Assembly (NCBI RefSeq): GCF_004369205.1
Contig: NZ_QFGA01000003.1
Span: 1-64,000, forward strand
Reading direction: 5' to 3'
From: Pelotomaculum schinkii
GTDB taxonomy: Bacteria; Bacillota; Desulfotomaculia; Desulfotomaculales; Pelotomaculaceae
DNA: 64,000 bases
The translations under genes and the position numbers were made by a program. Below are positions 43,583 through 53,399 of the stretch, piece by piece. The notes beneath the pieces are model-generated. The model was not told the DNA's origin and did not search any database. It saw nothing but the letters and a program-made list of their open reading frames with translations. Position 1 is the first letter of the stretch, and the number at the start of each line of letters is the position of its first letter.

Positions 43583-45436
43583 ATGAATAATTTAAACGAT
43601 TTGCGTGCGAAGTTTCAAGAAGAGTACAAACAGAAGCTCACCCGTCCCCGTATTGTTGTGGGTTTGGGGACGTGCGGCATCGCCTCCGGCGGTGGTAAGG
43701 TTATGGAGGCCATTAAAGAAGAGGTCGCAGCCCGTGGCCTTGATATAGATATTGACTTCACCAGCTGCATTGGGATGTGTTACCGTGAACCGATGGTTGA
43801 AATAGCCCTGCCGGGCGCTGCCAGTGTTGTGTACGGGGATATTTTCCCTGATAAAGTTGCTCAGCTGCTTGATAGCCACGTCATAAACAAGACGCCGGTG
43901 TATGAGTGGGCGGCCATCCAGATTCCCGGCGAGGCCACCCCTTACGAAGGCATTGACATTATGGAACAATCCCCTTATTACGAGAAGCAGGTCCGTTCAG
44001 TTACCTCCCGTCTTGGCCGGACAAACCCTGAAAACATTGGTGAATACATTGCCACCGGCGGTTACGAGGGCCTCGAAAAAGCTCTCGGCATGGAACGCCA
44101 GGCGGTTATTGATGAAGTTAAGAAATCCGGTTTAAGAGGCCGTGGCGGCGGCGGGTTCTCCACCGGCATGAAGTGGCAATTTGTATATAATGCCCAGGGG
44201 GATAAGAAATATGCCGTGTGTAACGCTGACGAGGGCGACCCGGGCGCGTTCATGGACCGCAGCGTGCTCGAGGGTGATCCGCACGCGATCCTGGAAGGAA
44301 TGATGATCGCCGGTTACGCGATCGGCGCCGATGAGGGGTGCATCTACTGCCGGGCTGAATATCCGCTGGCCATCCGCCGGCTCAACCTGGCCATCGCCCA
44401 GGCTGAAGAGCTCGGCATATTGGGTGAAAACATCCTGGATTCCGGCTTCAACTTCCATATTAGAATCAAGGCCGGCGCCGGCGCCTTCGTCTGCGGCGAA
44501 GAGACCGCCCTTTTGAATTCCATCGAGGGCAAGCGCGGGATGCCGCGTGTCCGCCCGCCTTTCCCCGCCAATTCGGGTTTGTGGGAGAAGCCGACCTGTC
44601 TTAACAACGTGGAAACTTACGCCAACGTACCCTTCATCCTCAGGAAAGGCGCCGACTGGTATGCGGCTATGGGTACCGAGAAGAGCAAGGGCAGTAAAGT
44701 CTTTTGCCTGACCGGTAAAATAAATAAAACTGGTTTGTGCGAAGTCCCCATGGGCATTACCTTGAGAGAAGTTATCTTCAATGTTGCCGGCGGTATCCAG
44801 GGCGGCGGGAAGTTCAAGGCCGTGCAGAGCGGCGGGCCTTCAGGCGGCTGCCTCCCCGAATCAAAACTGGACCTTAAGATTGATTATGAATCGCTGACTG
44901 AGGCAGGTTCCATGATGGGTTCCGGCGGCTTGGTGGTCATGGACCAAACCACCTGTATGGTTGACGTGGCCAAGTTCTTCTTGAACTTTACCCAGAACGA
45001 GTCCTGCGGCAAATGTACTCCCTGCCGCGAGGGGACCAAAAGGATGCTCGAGATCTTGCAAAAAATCTGCGACGGTAAAGGTGAAATGGAGGACCTCGAC
45101 ACCCTGGATCGGCTGTCAAGGGTGATTAAAAATTCAGCATTATGCGGTCTTGGACAAACCTGTCCGAACCCGATTATAAGTACCCTGGAATACTTCCGTG
45201 ATGAATATGTAGCGCACATCGTCGATAAACGTTGCCCGGCCGGAGTCTGCGCAGCCCTTCTGGTTTATACGATCGATGCGGAGAAGTGCACAGGCTGCGG
45301 CGCATGCTTGAGAGCCTGCCCGGCCGGGGCCATAACCGGCGAGAAGAAACAGCCTCACTCAATTGATCCGGCTGTATGTATCAAGTGCGGCGCCTGCATT
45401 AGCAAGTGTAAATTTAACGCCATATACAAAGCGTAG
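43583..45436 (+). CDS. hymB: HymB/NuoF-type FMN, NADH-binding subunit
   Basis: 617 residues. An N-terminal thioredoxin-like [2Fe-2S] domain (VGLGTCGIASGG, CIGMC) precedes the NuoF core with SGLRGRGGGGFSTGMKW (NADH/FMN site), CNADEGDPGAFMDR and the 4Fe-4S motif ESCGKCTPCREGT. The C-terminus adds two 4Fe-4S clusters (CTGCGACLRACPAGA, CIKCGACISKCKFNA), as in HymB and electron-bifurcating enzymes. It forms the electron-input or -output module of the formate dehydrogenase. ATG after GGGGGTGGAAGAGT. Co-transcribed with the genes on both sides. Confidence 0.95.
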   Translation: MNNLNDLRAKFQEEYKQKLTRPRIVVGLGTCGIASGGGKVMEAIKEEVAARGLDIDIDFTSCIGMCYREPMVEIALPGAASVVYGDIFPDKVAQLLDSHVINKTPVYEWAAIQIPGEATPYEGIDIMEQSPYYEKQVRSVTSRLGRTNPENIGEYIATGGYEGLEKALGMERQAVIDEVKKSGLRGRGGGGFSTGMKWQFVYNAQGDKKYAVCNADEGDPGAFMDRSVLEGDPHAILEGMMIAGYAIGADEGCIYCRAEYPLAIRRLNLAIAQAEELGILGENILDSGFNFHIRIKAGAGAFVCGEETALLNSIEGKRGMPRVRPPFPANSGLWEKPTCLNNVETYANVPFILRKGADWYAAMGTEKSKGSKVFCLTGKINKTGLCEVPMGITLREVIFNVAGGIQGGGKFKAVQSGGPSGGCLPESKLDLKIDYESLTEAGSMMGSGGLVVMDQTTCMVDVAKFFLNFTQNESCGKCTPCREGTKRMLEILQKICDGKGEMEDLDTLDRLSRVIKNSALCGLGQTCPNPIISTLEYFRDEYVAHIVDKRCPAGVCAALLVYTIDAEKCTGCGACLRACPAGAITGEKKQPHSIDPAVCIKCGACISKCKFNAIYKA

Positions 45437-45450
45437 GGGGAGGGTGAAAA

Positions 45451-46380
45451 TTGGCTAATGTAACCCTTACCATCAACGGCAAAGAAGTGACTGTCCCGGC
45501 TGGGACCAGGGTACTGGACGCAGCCAGGGAAGCTGGTTTCTTCATCCCCACCTTCTGCCATGATCCGGAAAATCCCGGTTATGGCGGCTGCCGCATATGT
45601 GTTGTTAATATTAAAGGAGCGCGGACGTTGATGGCTTCCTGTGTTACGGAAGCTACCAACGGCATGGTGGTTGAGACGGAGTCACCCGACGTGGTGGAAG
45701 CTCGCAAGACCATTATCGAACTCTTGTTGGCCAACCATCCGGCTGATTGCCTGACCTGTGACAAGAACGGGGACTGCCGGCTGCAGGACTACGCTTACCG
45801 CTATGGGATACGGGAATCAGGCTTTAAAGGTGAAAAGCATAGCTATCCCATTGATAATTCCAACCCGTATATCACCCGTGACCTGAACAAGTGCATCCTG
45901 TGCGGCAGGTGTGTCCGTACCTGTGCTCAAGTTCAGGAACGCCAGGTCATTGACTTTGCCTACCGGGGCTTCCAGACCAGGGTGGCGCCGGCTATGGATA
46001 CCAACCTGGCCGAATCTGACTGTGTATCCTGCGCCCGCTGCGTGGCTGTGTGCCCTGTTGGCGCCCTGAACTACGCCAACCTGGCCGGTAAGGGCCGGAC
46101 CTATGAAATTGCGAAAAAACAGGTCACCTGCTCCTTCTGTGATGCCGGCTGCCAGTTTGACCTCAATTACAAGGGTGACAAGGTTGTCGGCGTGTCAGCA
46201 AAGGCGCCGGGCCAGGGCCGCCCGCTCTGCCTGAAAGGACGGCTCGGCATGGAGCTGCGTTACAGCGACCAGCCTCTTACCCCAATGCTCAAGAAAGACG
46301 GAGAGTTTGTTGAAGTATCCTGGCCGGAAGCGCTGGAGCTGGAAGATGTGCTGTCCAAGCTCAAAGAGCTGGAGAAATAA
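45451..46380 (+). CDS. NuoG/FdhA-like iron-sulfur subunit without catalytic domain
   Basis: 309 residues, TTG start after GGGGGAGGG. It has a plant-type [2Fe-2S] domain (CRICVV), the NuoG His/Cys cluster HPADCLTCDKNGDCRLQD, two 4Fe-4S motifs (CILCGRCVRTC, CVSCARCVAVC) and the start of a molybdopterin-type Fe4S4 fold (CSFCDAGCQFDL, LCLKGRLG). It then ends, so it is a truncated copy of the FdhA N-terminal half. It is collinear with residues 1-310 of the next gene. It is probably an electron-relay subunit between HymB and FdhA, as in HylA/HytD-like architectures. Confidence 0.87.
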   Translation: MANVTLTINGKEVTVPAGTRVLDAAREAGFFIPTFCHDPENPGYGGCRICVVNIKGARTLMASCVTEATNGMVVETESPDVVEARKTIIELLLANHPADCLTCDKNGDCRLQDYAYRYGIRESGFKGEKHSYPIDNSNPYITRDLNKCILCGRCVRTCAQVQERQVIDFAYRGFQTRVAPAMDTNLAESDCVSCARCVAVCPVGALNYANLAGKGRTYEIAKKQVTCSFCDAGCQFDLNYKGDKVVGVSAKAPGQGRPLCLKGRLGMELRYSDQPLTPMLKKDGEFVEVSWPEALELEDVLSKLKELEK

Positions 46381-46526
46381 AACCACTTATTGTTTAACTA
46401 TATAAATGAACTCCGAGCCATACTGTCTAAACCACAGGGCATGATAGCTGGCCGATAGGGTTCAGTGGGAAACTGCTGCGCCTCCCGCAATTTGGAAAGG
46501 AGTGAAGTTTTTAAGGGAGGTTTTAA

Positions 46527-49223
46527 ATGGTGGCAACCGTTACGCTTACCATAGACGGTGTCCAGGTCACGGCGCCGAAAGGTTCCACGGTCCTGGAAGC
46601 AGCGGAGAGTGTGGGTATCTTCATCCCCACCTTCTGCCATGACCCGGAACTCAGCAAACCTGGCGCCTGCCGCATTTGTGTGGTGGAAATACCGGGCGCC
46701 CGCAACCTGCCGGCCTCCTGTGTGACCGAGGCTACCGAGGGCATGGTTGTATACACTGCCTCAGAGGCGGTATTAGAAGCGCGCAAGACCAACCTGGAAC
46801 TCCTGTTGGCCAACCACCCCGAGGACTGCCTTACCTGTAACAAGAACGGCGAATGCAAACTGCAGGAATACGCCTACTATTACGGAGTCAAGGCCGGCGC
46901 TTTTCCGGGTGAAAAACACAGCTACCCGATCGAAGAAGACAACCCGTTTATCGTACGGGATATGAACAAGTGCATCCTGTGCGGCAAGTGCGTCCGGATG
47001 TGCCAGGAAATCCAGGGCAACAACGTAATCGATTTTGCTTTCCGCGGTTTTAACTCCATTGTCACCCCTGCCATGGGCTCGCCCTATAGCGACACGGATA
47101 TATCCAACTGTGTCTTTTGCGGCAACTGCGTATCAGTTTGCCCGGTCGGCGCCCTGAGCGAAAAAGGGATGCTCGGCAAAGCCCGCAAGTGGGAAATAGA
47201 AAAAGTAACCACTACCTGTCCTTACTGCGGTGTAGGCTGCTCTTTCGACCTTAATGTCAAGGACGGCAAAGTCATCGGGGTCACCTCGACCGAAGGCGAT
47301 GTCAATGGACGCGCCCTGTGCGTCAAAGGCCGCTTTGGCTACGGGTTTATCAACCACCCGGACCGTCTGAAGAAGCCTCTGATTAAGAAGGACGGTAAGT
47401 TTGAGGAAGCTACCTGGGATGAAGCTATCGCTTTGGTGAAGGAGAAGTTTGGCGCGGTTAAGGACAGCTACGGTCCGGAAGCCATTGCCATCCTTTCCTC
47501 CGCCCGCTGCACCAACGAAGAAAACTATTTAATGAACAAACTGGCACGCGCAGCGCTCGGTACCAACAGTATCGACCACTGCGCCCGTCTCTGACACGCT
47601 CCTACTGTCGCCGGTCTGGCGGCAGCGTTTGGAAGCGGCGCTATGACCAACAGCATCCAGGAAATTGCCGATGCTGACTTTATCCTTACCACCGGGACCA
47701 ATACCACCGAAGGACACCCCGTCATCGGCATACAGGTCAAAAAAGCCTTGCGTAAAGGGGCCACCCTGGCTGTGGTTGACCCCCGTAAGACTGAAATAGC
47801 CGGCTTGGCCAATTACCACCTCCGGATTAATTCCGGATCTGATATTGCCCTGTTAAACGGCCTGGCCAACGTGATTATTGCCGAGGGTCTCTGGAACAAG
47901 GAATTTGTAACAGAGCGCACCGAGGATTTTGAAGCGTTAAGAGAAACAGTTGCCAAGTATACGCCTGATTATGTTTCGGAAATAACCGGCGTGCCGGCGG
48001 AAACCATCAAGGAAGTGGCCAGGGGCTACGCCAAGGCCAAAAACGCCACTATCCTCTACACCATGGGCCTGACCCAGCATATCTGCGGTACGCACAACGT
48101 CTTTGCCGTGGCCAACCTGACCATGCTCTGCGGCCAGATCGGCAAGGAGTCCAGCGGGGTTAACCCGCTGCGCGGCCAGAACAACGTCCAGGGCGCCTGC
48201 GACATGGGCGCGCTGCCGGCCTTCTTCCCCGCCTACCAGCCGGTGGCTCTTGAGGCGAACCGGACCAAGTTCTCGTCCGCCTGGGGTGTTGACGAGCTCC
48301 CGTCCAAGCCGGGCTTAACTGTCGGTGAAATTATCGACGAAGCAGGTAAATCTGTAAAAGCTATCTACATCATGGGCGAGAACCCGGTCCTGTCGGATCC
48401 TGACGCCAACCATGCCGCGCACAACCTGGAGTCGCTTGATTTCCTGGTAGTGCAGGACATCTTCCTGACTGAGACGGCGCAGCTGGCCGATGTGGTCCTG
48501 CCCGCGGCAAGCTTTGCCGAGAAGGACGGCACCTTCAGCAATACCGAGCGGCGTGTCCAGCGCGTACGCAAGGCAGTCGAGCCGCCGGGAGAGGCCAAGC
48601 CCGACTGGGAAATTATCTGCATGGTTTCTAATGCGCTTGGATATCCCATGAATTACGGCTCAGCCAGTGAGATTATGGAAGAGATAGCCAAAGTCACCCC
48701 GTCCTACGGCGGCATCAACTACGCCAGGCTGGAACAGGGCAGCCTGCAGTGGCCCTGCCCGACACCCGAGCACCCCGGCACCAAGTTCCTCCACGCCGGC
48801 AAATTCGGTCGCGGGCTGGGCAAGTTCCACCCGGTGGAGTATATTCCGCCCAACGAAATGCCCGATGAGGAGTACCCGCTCATCCTCAGCACCGGACGCA
48901 GGAGATACCACTACCACACCGGTACCATGACCCAGCGGACCGGCGCCCTGGAGGTATTCTACCCGACGGAATACCTTGAGATTAACTGCATTGACGCTGC
49001 CAAGCTGGGGATCGCGGAAGGCGACAAGGTCAAGGTTACCTCCCGCCGCGGTGAAGTGGAACTGGCTGCCAAAATTACTGAAATTGTAATGCCGGGTATG
49101 GTGTTTACCTCGTTCCAATACCCGGATGTGCCGATCAACAAGTTAACTAACGCGGCGCGCGACCCGATCTCCAAGATTCCCGAATACAAGGTCTGCGCGG
49201 TGAAGGTAGAGAAGGCAAGTTAA
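46527..49223 (+). CDS. fdhA: Formate dehydrogenase catalytic subunit, selenocysteine-containing
   Basis: 898 residues when the TGA at 47592-47594 is read as selenocysteine (Sec356). The context DHCARL-Sec-HAPTVAGL is the active-site sequence of Sec formate dehydrogenases. The N-terminal third repeats the NuoG-like [2Fe-2S], His-Cys and 4Fe-4S clusters. A bis-molybdopterin domain follows (CPYCGVGCSFDL; LCVKGRFGYGF) and a C-terminal molydopterin-binding domain (STGRRRYHYHTGTMT). Mo or W is at the active site. It oxidises formate or reduces CO2. Gene callers would split it at the TGA. ATG after GGGAGG at six bases. Confidence 0.95.
47605..47625 (+). promoter_or_regulatory. Bacterial SECIS hairpin
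   Basis: CTGTCGCC (47605-47612) pairs with GGCGGCAG (47618-47625) around a five-base loop, GGTCT, ten bases after the UGA. Its size and place suit recognition by SelB. One G-U pair is included. Confidence 0.8.
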
Positions 49224-49235
49224 GTATTACTTGAA

Positions 49236-49276
49236 GAAACCGGCTCCCATATAATACGGGAGCCGGTTTCTTTTTA
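49236..49276 (+). terminator. Formate dehydrogenase operon terminator
   Basis: GAAACCGGCTCCC (49236-49248) pairs with GGGAGCCGGTTTC (49258-49270), followed by TTTTTAG. Confidence 0.95.
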
Positions 49277-49432
49277 GATTTAGAGATCTCATAGTGTGTT
49301 TGGCGGTAAACAATGTTTGAAGTTAGCAATTGTTCTGCTAATAGTAACTGTTGAAGGAAATATTCTTTCTTTCAGAATGGTTAAATGTAATAATATGTCG
49401 ATAAACAAACTTTTAACTTAGGAGGAGAAAAA

Positions 49433-49648
49433 ATGATTAGAATTCCGGTTGAATCAAGTAATTTAGCATCAGTAGGATATGAGAGTGAAACATTAACTCT
49501 TGAAATCGAGTTTATTAAGAGTGGTATTTACCAGTATTTTGGTGTACCGGAAGAAGTTTATAATGAATTGATGAATGCAGGCTCCAAAGGTAGTTATTGT
49601 AATCAATATATTAAAAAGGCAGGTTATTCTTATATGAAAGTTAGTTGA
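49433..49648 (+). CDS. KTSC-domain protein, 71 aa
   Basis: 71 residues with the KTSC pattern: IPVESSNLASVGYESETLTL, the aromatic GIYQYFGVPEEVYNELMNAGSKGSY and a final K-A-G-Y. KTSC domains are short, found alone or fused to nucleases and phage proteins, and are of unknown role. The start ATG has GGAGGAG at five bases. It sits between the formate operon and the restriction-modification pair and has base use like the latter. Confidence 0.82.
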   Translation: MIRIPVESSNLASVGYESETLTLEIEFIKSGIYQYFGVPEEVYNELMNAGSKGSYCNQYIKKAGYSYMKVS

Positions 49649-49843
49649 TTAAATAAGAGTTATTTTATAATATTTCCTTTTGGGTAAGATTTATCTAACA
49701 TAATAATCTACTGGAATCAGTCCTAATTTTAGGAATCAGAAAGTTTCAATAAAGGGCATACAGCAACTGAAAAAACTTTTGCAGGAAAGCTGGTTTAGGT
49801 TAGCGAATAAGACAAGGACAAGTAAGGATTTCTGAGGGAAATA

Positions 49844-52054
49844 ATGATTGAGAAAGATTTTGACATCCCATTTATTTCTGATTTAGCCCTTTATGAAAAA
49901 CAAATCCAACAGAATTATCGCCCAATTATTGCAGTACATAAATGGTTTGCCAGACGCCCCGGCACCTTATTCCGGGGGCTTTTGTTGTCTGAGTTTGTTG
50001 AAGGTGCTTTAAAGGATAATTTTTATAAGGCACACACCTTAAAAGGTATTAAAATAGCTGATCCGTTTATGGGTGGGGGGACACCGCTAATTGAAGCCAA
50101 TCGGCTTGGGTGCGATATTACCGGCTACGATATTAATCCAATGGCGTATTGGATCGTTCGCCAGGAGATTGAACATCTTGACCTTGAGTCATATCGTAAG
50201 GCGGCAGTTGATCTTCAACAACGACTGGAAAATGAAGTTGGCTCCTTTTATAGAACTATTTGCATGGAGTGCGGTTCTCCAAATGCTCATGTCAAGTATT
50301 TCATCTGGGTAAAAACACTAAAATGTGATGAGTGCGGGAGCATTTATGATTTGTTGCCTGGGTTTTTGCTTGCAGGGAATCAGCGCCATCCAAAAAATGT
50401 GATCATTTGTTCTGCTTGCGGGGAATTGAATGAGGTGGAGGATAGGAAACAACCTGGTTTTTGTCATGCTTGTGGTGTGGTATTAAAAATTAACGGGCCG
50501 GCCACTCGCAACCGTTGCGAGTGCCCTCATTGTGGGAAAATAAATATCTACCCTAAGCCTTTAGATGGCGCTCCTCAACATCGTATGATAGCAATAGAGT
50601 ATCACTGTCCTTTATGTAAGCCCAACCATCAGGGCAGGTTCTTCAAAAAACCGGACCGGGAAGATCTAGAGAAATATGAGATAGCTTCTGAAACTTGGAG
50701 ACGATTAAACCCTAGCTTTGTTCCTGACGATGAGATCCCGCCTGGTGATGAAACCGACCGCCTTCTAAGATGGGGTTACCGGAGATACCGTGAGATGTTT
50801 AATGAGCGGCAGTTGTTAGGTTTGGAATTAAGCTGCCAGGCTATTTCTGGACATTCTGAGGAAAAGATTCGAAATGCATTAGCAACAAATCTTTCTGATC
50901 TGCTTCGCTACCAGAACATGCTCTGCCGTTACGATTCTATGGCACTGAAATCACTTGATATATTTTCAATACATGGCTTTCCAGTTGGACTGATGCAGTG
51001 TGAGTCCAATCTGCTCGGTATCCCGAACGGTGAAAAAGGATCAAACATTGGAAGCGGTGGTTGGTCTAATATTATTCTTAAGTATGATCATGCTAAAGCC
51101 TACTGTGCTAATCCCTTTGAAATTCGGCATCAAGGCGGGAGAAAAGTTCAAGTAGCGATCAGAGGAGAATGGATTGGAGAACACCGTAACACTTCCATGT
51201 CACCGGAAGATAGAAATGTTGCGCTTCATTGCTGCAGTTCAACCTTCATTGATTTACCCCCCGAGTCTCTTGATGCTGTAATAACCGATCCACCTTATTT
51301 TGCCAATGTACAATATGCTGAATTGATGGACTTTTGTTATGTATGGCTGCGCCGGTTAGCTATAGATACTAGTGGAGTATTTAATAAATCTTCCACAAGG
51401 GACATAGAAGAATTAACCGGCAATATTACGATGGAACGGGGACTTTCACATTTCACCGAAGGAATGGCAGCCATTTTTGCAAAAGTGGCGTGTTCGTTAA
51501 AAGAGGGGGCACCTTTAGTCTTTACCTACCATCACAATAAAATTGAAGCATATTTACCTGTTGCAGTTGCAATCCTTGATGCTGGACTGACTTGTTCTGC
51601 CTCAATCCCCTGTCCGGCAGAGATGGGTGCTTCTATTCACATTAACGGGACAGGTTCATCAATAATTGATACGGTTTTTGTCTGCCGCTCAACTGGTACA
51701 GTCCCACGGCGTACCATAGTATCCAAGTCCCAAGAAATAGCTGAATTGGTTAGGGAAGATTTGGAGCTTATTCTAAAAGGTAACGTCAAGTTAACGCATG
51801 GTGATATACGCTGCATAGCTTACGGTCATCTTATCCGTTTAGCTGTTTGGAACTTACGCAAGAATTGGGATATAGATGTGTCAGCATCAGAGAAGATGAA
51901 GGTGGTGGCACAGGCTATAAATAAACTCGGGGGTTGGCCTTCTATTGAAAGATTTTTGTCAGATGTCTTGGCAAACGCTCCCTGTTATCAAAGTTTAATA
52001 GCTCATGAAAAACAAGAATCTTATGGAGGAGAAGAAGATGAAATATCCTTTTGA
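49844..52054 (+). CDS. DNA methyltransferase with zinc-ribbon insert (DUF1156-like)
   Basis: 736 residues. The N-terminus has KWFARRPGTLFRG, the W-x-ARRP pattern seen in DUF1156 methylases. Motif I is DPFMGGGTPLIEANRLG (Asp73 on) and motif IV is ITDPPYFANVQY (Asp482). The order motif I, long insert, motif IV is alpha-class-like. Between them are CxxC pairs (CMECG, CDECG, CSACG, CHACG, CPHCG, CPLC), several zinc ribbons that may be the target-recognition region. DPPY predicts N6-adenine or N4-cytosine methylation. Start ATG after GAGGG. Its end overlaps the next gene by 17 bases. Confidence 0.85.
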   Translation: MIEKDFDIPFISDLALYEKQIQQNYRPIIAVHKWFARRPGTLFRGLLLSEFVEGALKDNFYKAHTLKGIKIADPFMGGGTPLIEANRLGCDITGYDINPMAYWIVRQEIEHLDLESYRKAAVDLQQRLENEVGSFYRTICMECGSPNAHVKYFIWVKTLKCDECGSIYDLLPGFLLAGNQRHPKNVIICSACGELNEVEDRKQPGFCHACGVVLKINGPATRNRCECPHCGKINIYPKPLDGAPQHRMIAIEYHCPLCKPNHQGRFFKKPDREDLEKYEIASETWRRLNPSFVPDDEIPPGDETDRLLRWGYRRYREMFNERQLLGLELSCQAISGHSEEKIRNALATNLSDLLRYQNMLCRYDSMALKSLDIFSIHGFPVGLMQCESNLLGIPNGEKGSNIGSGGWSNIILKYDHAKAYCANPFEIRHQGGRKVQVAIRGEWIGEHRNTSMSPEDRNVALHCCSSTFIDLPPESLDAVITDPPYFANVQYAELMDFCYVWLRRLAIDTSGVFNKSSTRDIEELTGNITMERGLSHFTEGMAAIFAKVACSLKEGAPLVFTYHHNKIEAYLPVAVAILDAGLTCSASIPCPAEMGASIHINGTGSSIIDTVFVCRSTGTVPRRTIVSKSQEIAELVREDLELILKGNVKLTHGDIRCIAYGHLIRLAVWNLRKNWDIDVSASEKMKVVAQAINKLGGWPSIERFLSDVLANAPCYQSLIAHEKQESYGGEEDEISF

Positions 52055-53063
52055 AGTGCCGTTCACCTTTATTGAAGCCAATCCAGATGTATACATTTCC
52101 GCTGTCTTCTCCTGCCTTGAATCAGAGTTCCTGGTACTGCCTAAAGGCAATGGGTTTATCGACTATACTGTATTTGAGACAGGTTATGAAGTATTAAAGC
52201 GGGTAACAAACGGGTTCCAAAATATCGAGCCGGTCCCTATAACAAGGGCTGCTTTTCAAAATCCGATGATTATTATCGTATTAAGGGCAATGCTTGGATT
52301 TACTCCCCCGGAATGGGCTTATGTAACTACACAACGTACAGGTATCGAAATAAATCAGGGTTTCGTTCGAACTTTAGACAGAAATATTCGCATGGCGCCT
52401 TTGACACCCTTAGGTAGCGGTCTCATTAAAAAAGAACGAGTGGAAGCTTTAATAGAAACTGCTTGCCAGTTACTTAACTCGCCGGTTCCGGAAGTTGAAT
52501 CGGATAAAATTCATAGATTAGATAAGGCAGATACAAGCGCTGGCCCATCTGCTATAAGAACGATGTCAAGTATGGGGGTACCTTATGCCATGCTTTTATA
52601 TGAACGATTCTTGGGGCGACCTTTTGCCGGACACAGGGACTCAGTTTCCGAATTGATTGGCGATAGTCTTGAATCGGCCATTGAAGAGGTATTAACCAAG
52701 GCCGGTGTTAGTTACAGGAAAACAAAGAGGGCGGAACGGATTGCAGGATTTGACCAGGCCCCGGATTTTATAATACCGAGTGAATTTAATCCTCAGGTAG
52801 TTATCGAGGCTAAGATTACTGAAGATGACGGTACGGCGCGTGATAAAGTTACTCGTGTGCAACATCTTGCCTCTATTAGTTTAGCAGGAAATCCAAGAAC
52901 CCCTAAGTTTGAAGTTATTGCTTGTATCGGTGGGCGTGGGTTCGGTGTCCGTCGTGAGGATATGAAAAAGTTATTGATTGCTACAAGAGGTAAGGTTTTT
53001 ACACTAAAAACACTGGACGCCCTTGTGGAATTTACAAGGTTGAGCGAATTTAAAACAAAATAA
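52038..53063 (+). CDS. PD-(D/E)XK restriction-endonuclease-like protein
   Basis: 341 residues from the ATG at 52038, preceded by GGAGGAG; an earlier in-frame ATG at 52005 would overlap more of the methylase. The C-terminal third holds APDFIIPSEFNPQVVIEAKI: Asp, then Glu-x-Lys, the metal-binding and catalytic triad of the PD-(D/E)XK fold. DSVSELIGDSLESAIEEVL before it is the usual helix with the conserved Glu. Helical N-terminal part. The two genes, overlapping and AT-rich, look like a restriction-modification pair. I do not recognise a characterised type. Whether it cuts modified or unmodified DNA is open. Confidence 0.78.
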   Translation: MKYPFEVPFTFIEANPDVYISAVFSCLESEFLVLPKGNGFIDYTVFETGYEVLKRVTNGFQNIEPVPITRAAFQNPMIIIVLRAMLGFTPPEWAYVTTQRTGIEINQGFVRTLDRNIRMAPLTPLGSGLIKKERVEALIETACQLLNSPVPEVESDKIHRLDKADTSAGPSAIRTMSSMGVPYAMLLYERFLGRPFAGHRDSVSELIGDSLESAIEEVLTKAGVSYRKTKRAERIAGFDQAPDFIIPSEFNPQVVIEAKITEDDGTARDKVTRVQHLASISLAGNPRTPKFEVIACIGGRGFGVRREDMKKLLIATRGKVFTLKTLDALVEFTRLSEFKTK

Positions 53064-53137
53064 CCTGACCAGTTTTATTTTTTTGTTAATGGAAGGGAAT
53101 TAACAATTATTGTTGAAATTGAATATCATCCCAGCCG

Positions 53138-53168
53138 CCAGGCTTAAGCAAAGCCTGGTCTTCTTATG
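53138..53168 (+). terminator. Terminator after restriction pair
   Basis: CCAGGCTT (53138-53145) pairs with AAGCCTGG (53151-53158), followed by TCTTCTTATG. The rest of the gap to 53400 shows no gene. Confidence 0.6.
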
Positions 53169-53399
53169 TGTATGGAGAGTGGGGATATGTTACATTGAAT
53201 ACATTACCTGGCAAGGATGATATTGATTTATTCCTAATAAAAGTATCAGTTGTATTACACCAGCAACAGTTTATGCTTTAGCTATATTATAAGGTGTGGG
53301 TGTGTAAAATAAATCAGCGGGGATTATGGACAGCCTTTTCACAAGCTGGTTATGGTTTGGTGTAACTTCCAGATTAAAAATGGTAAGGGAAATTTGTAA

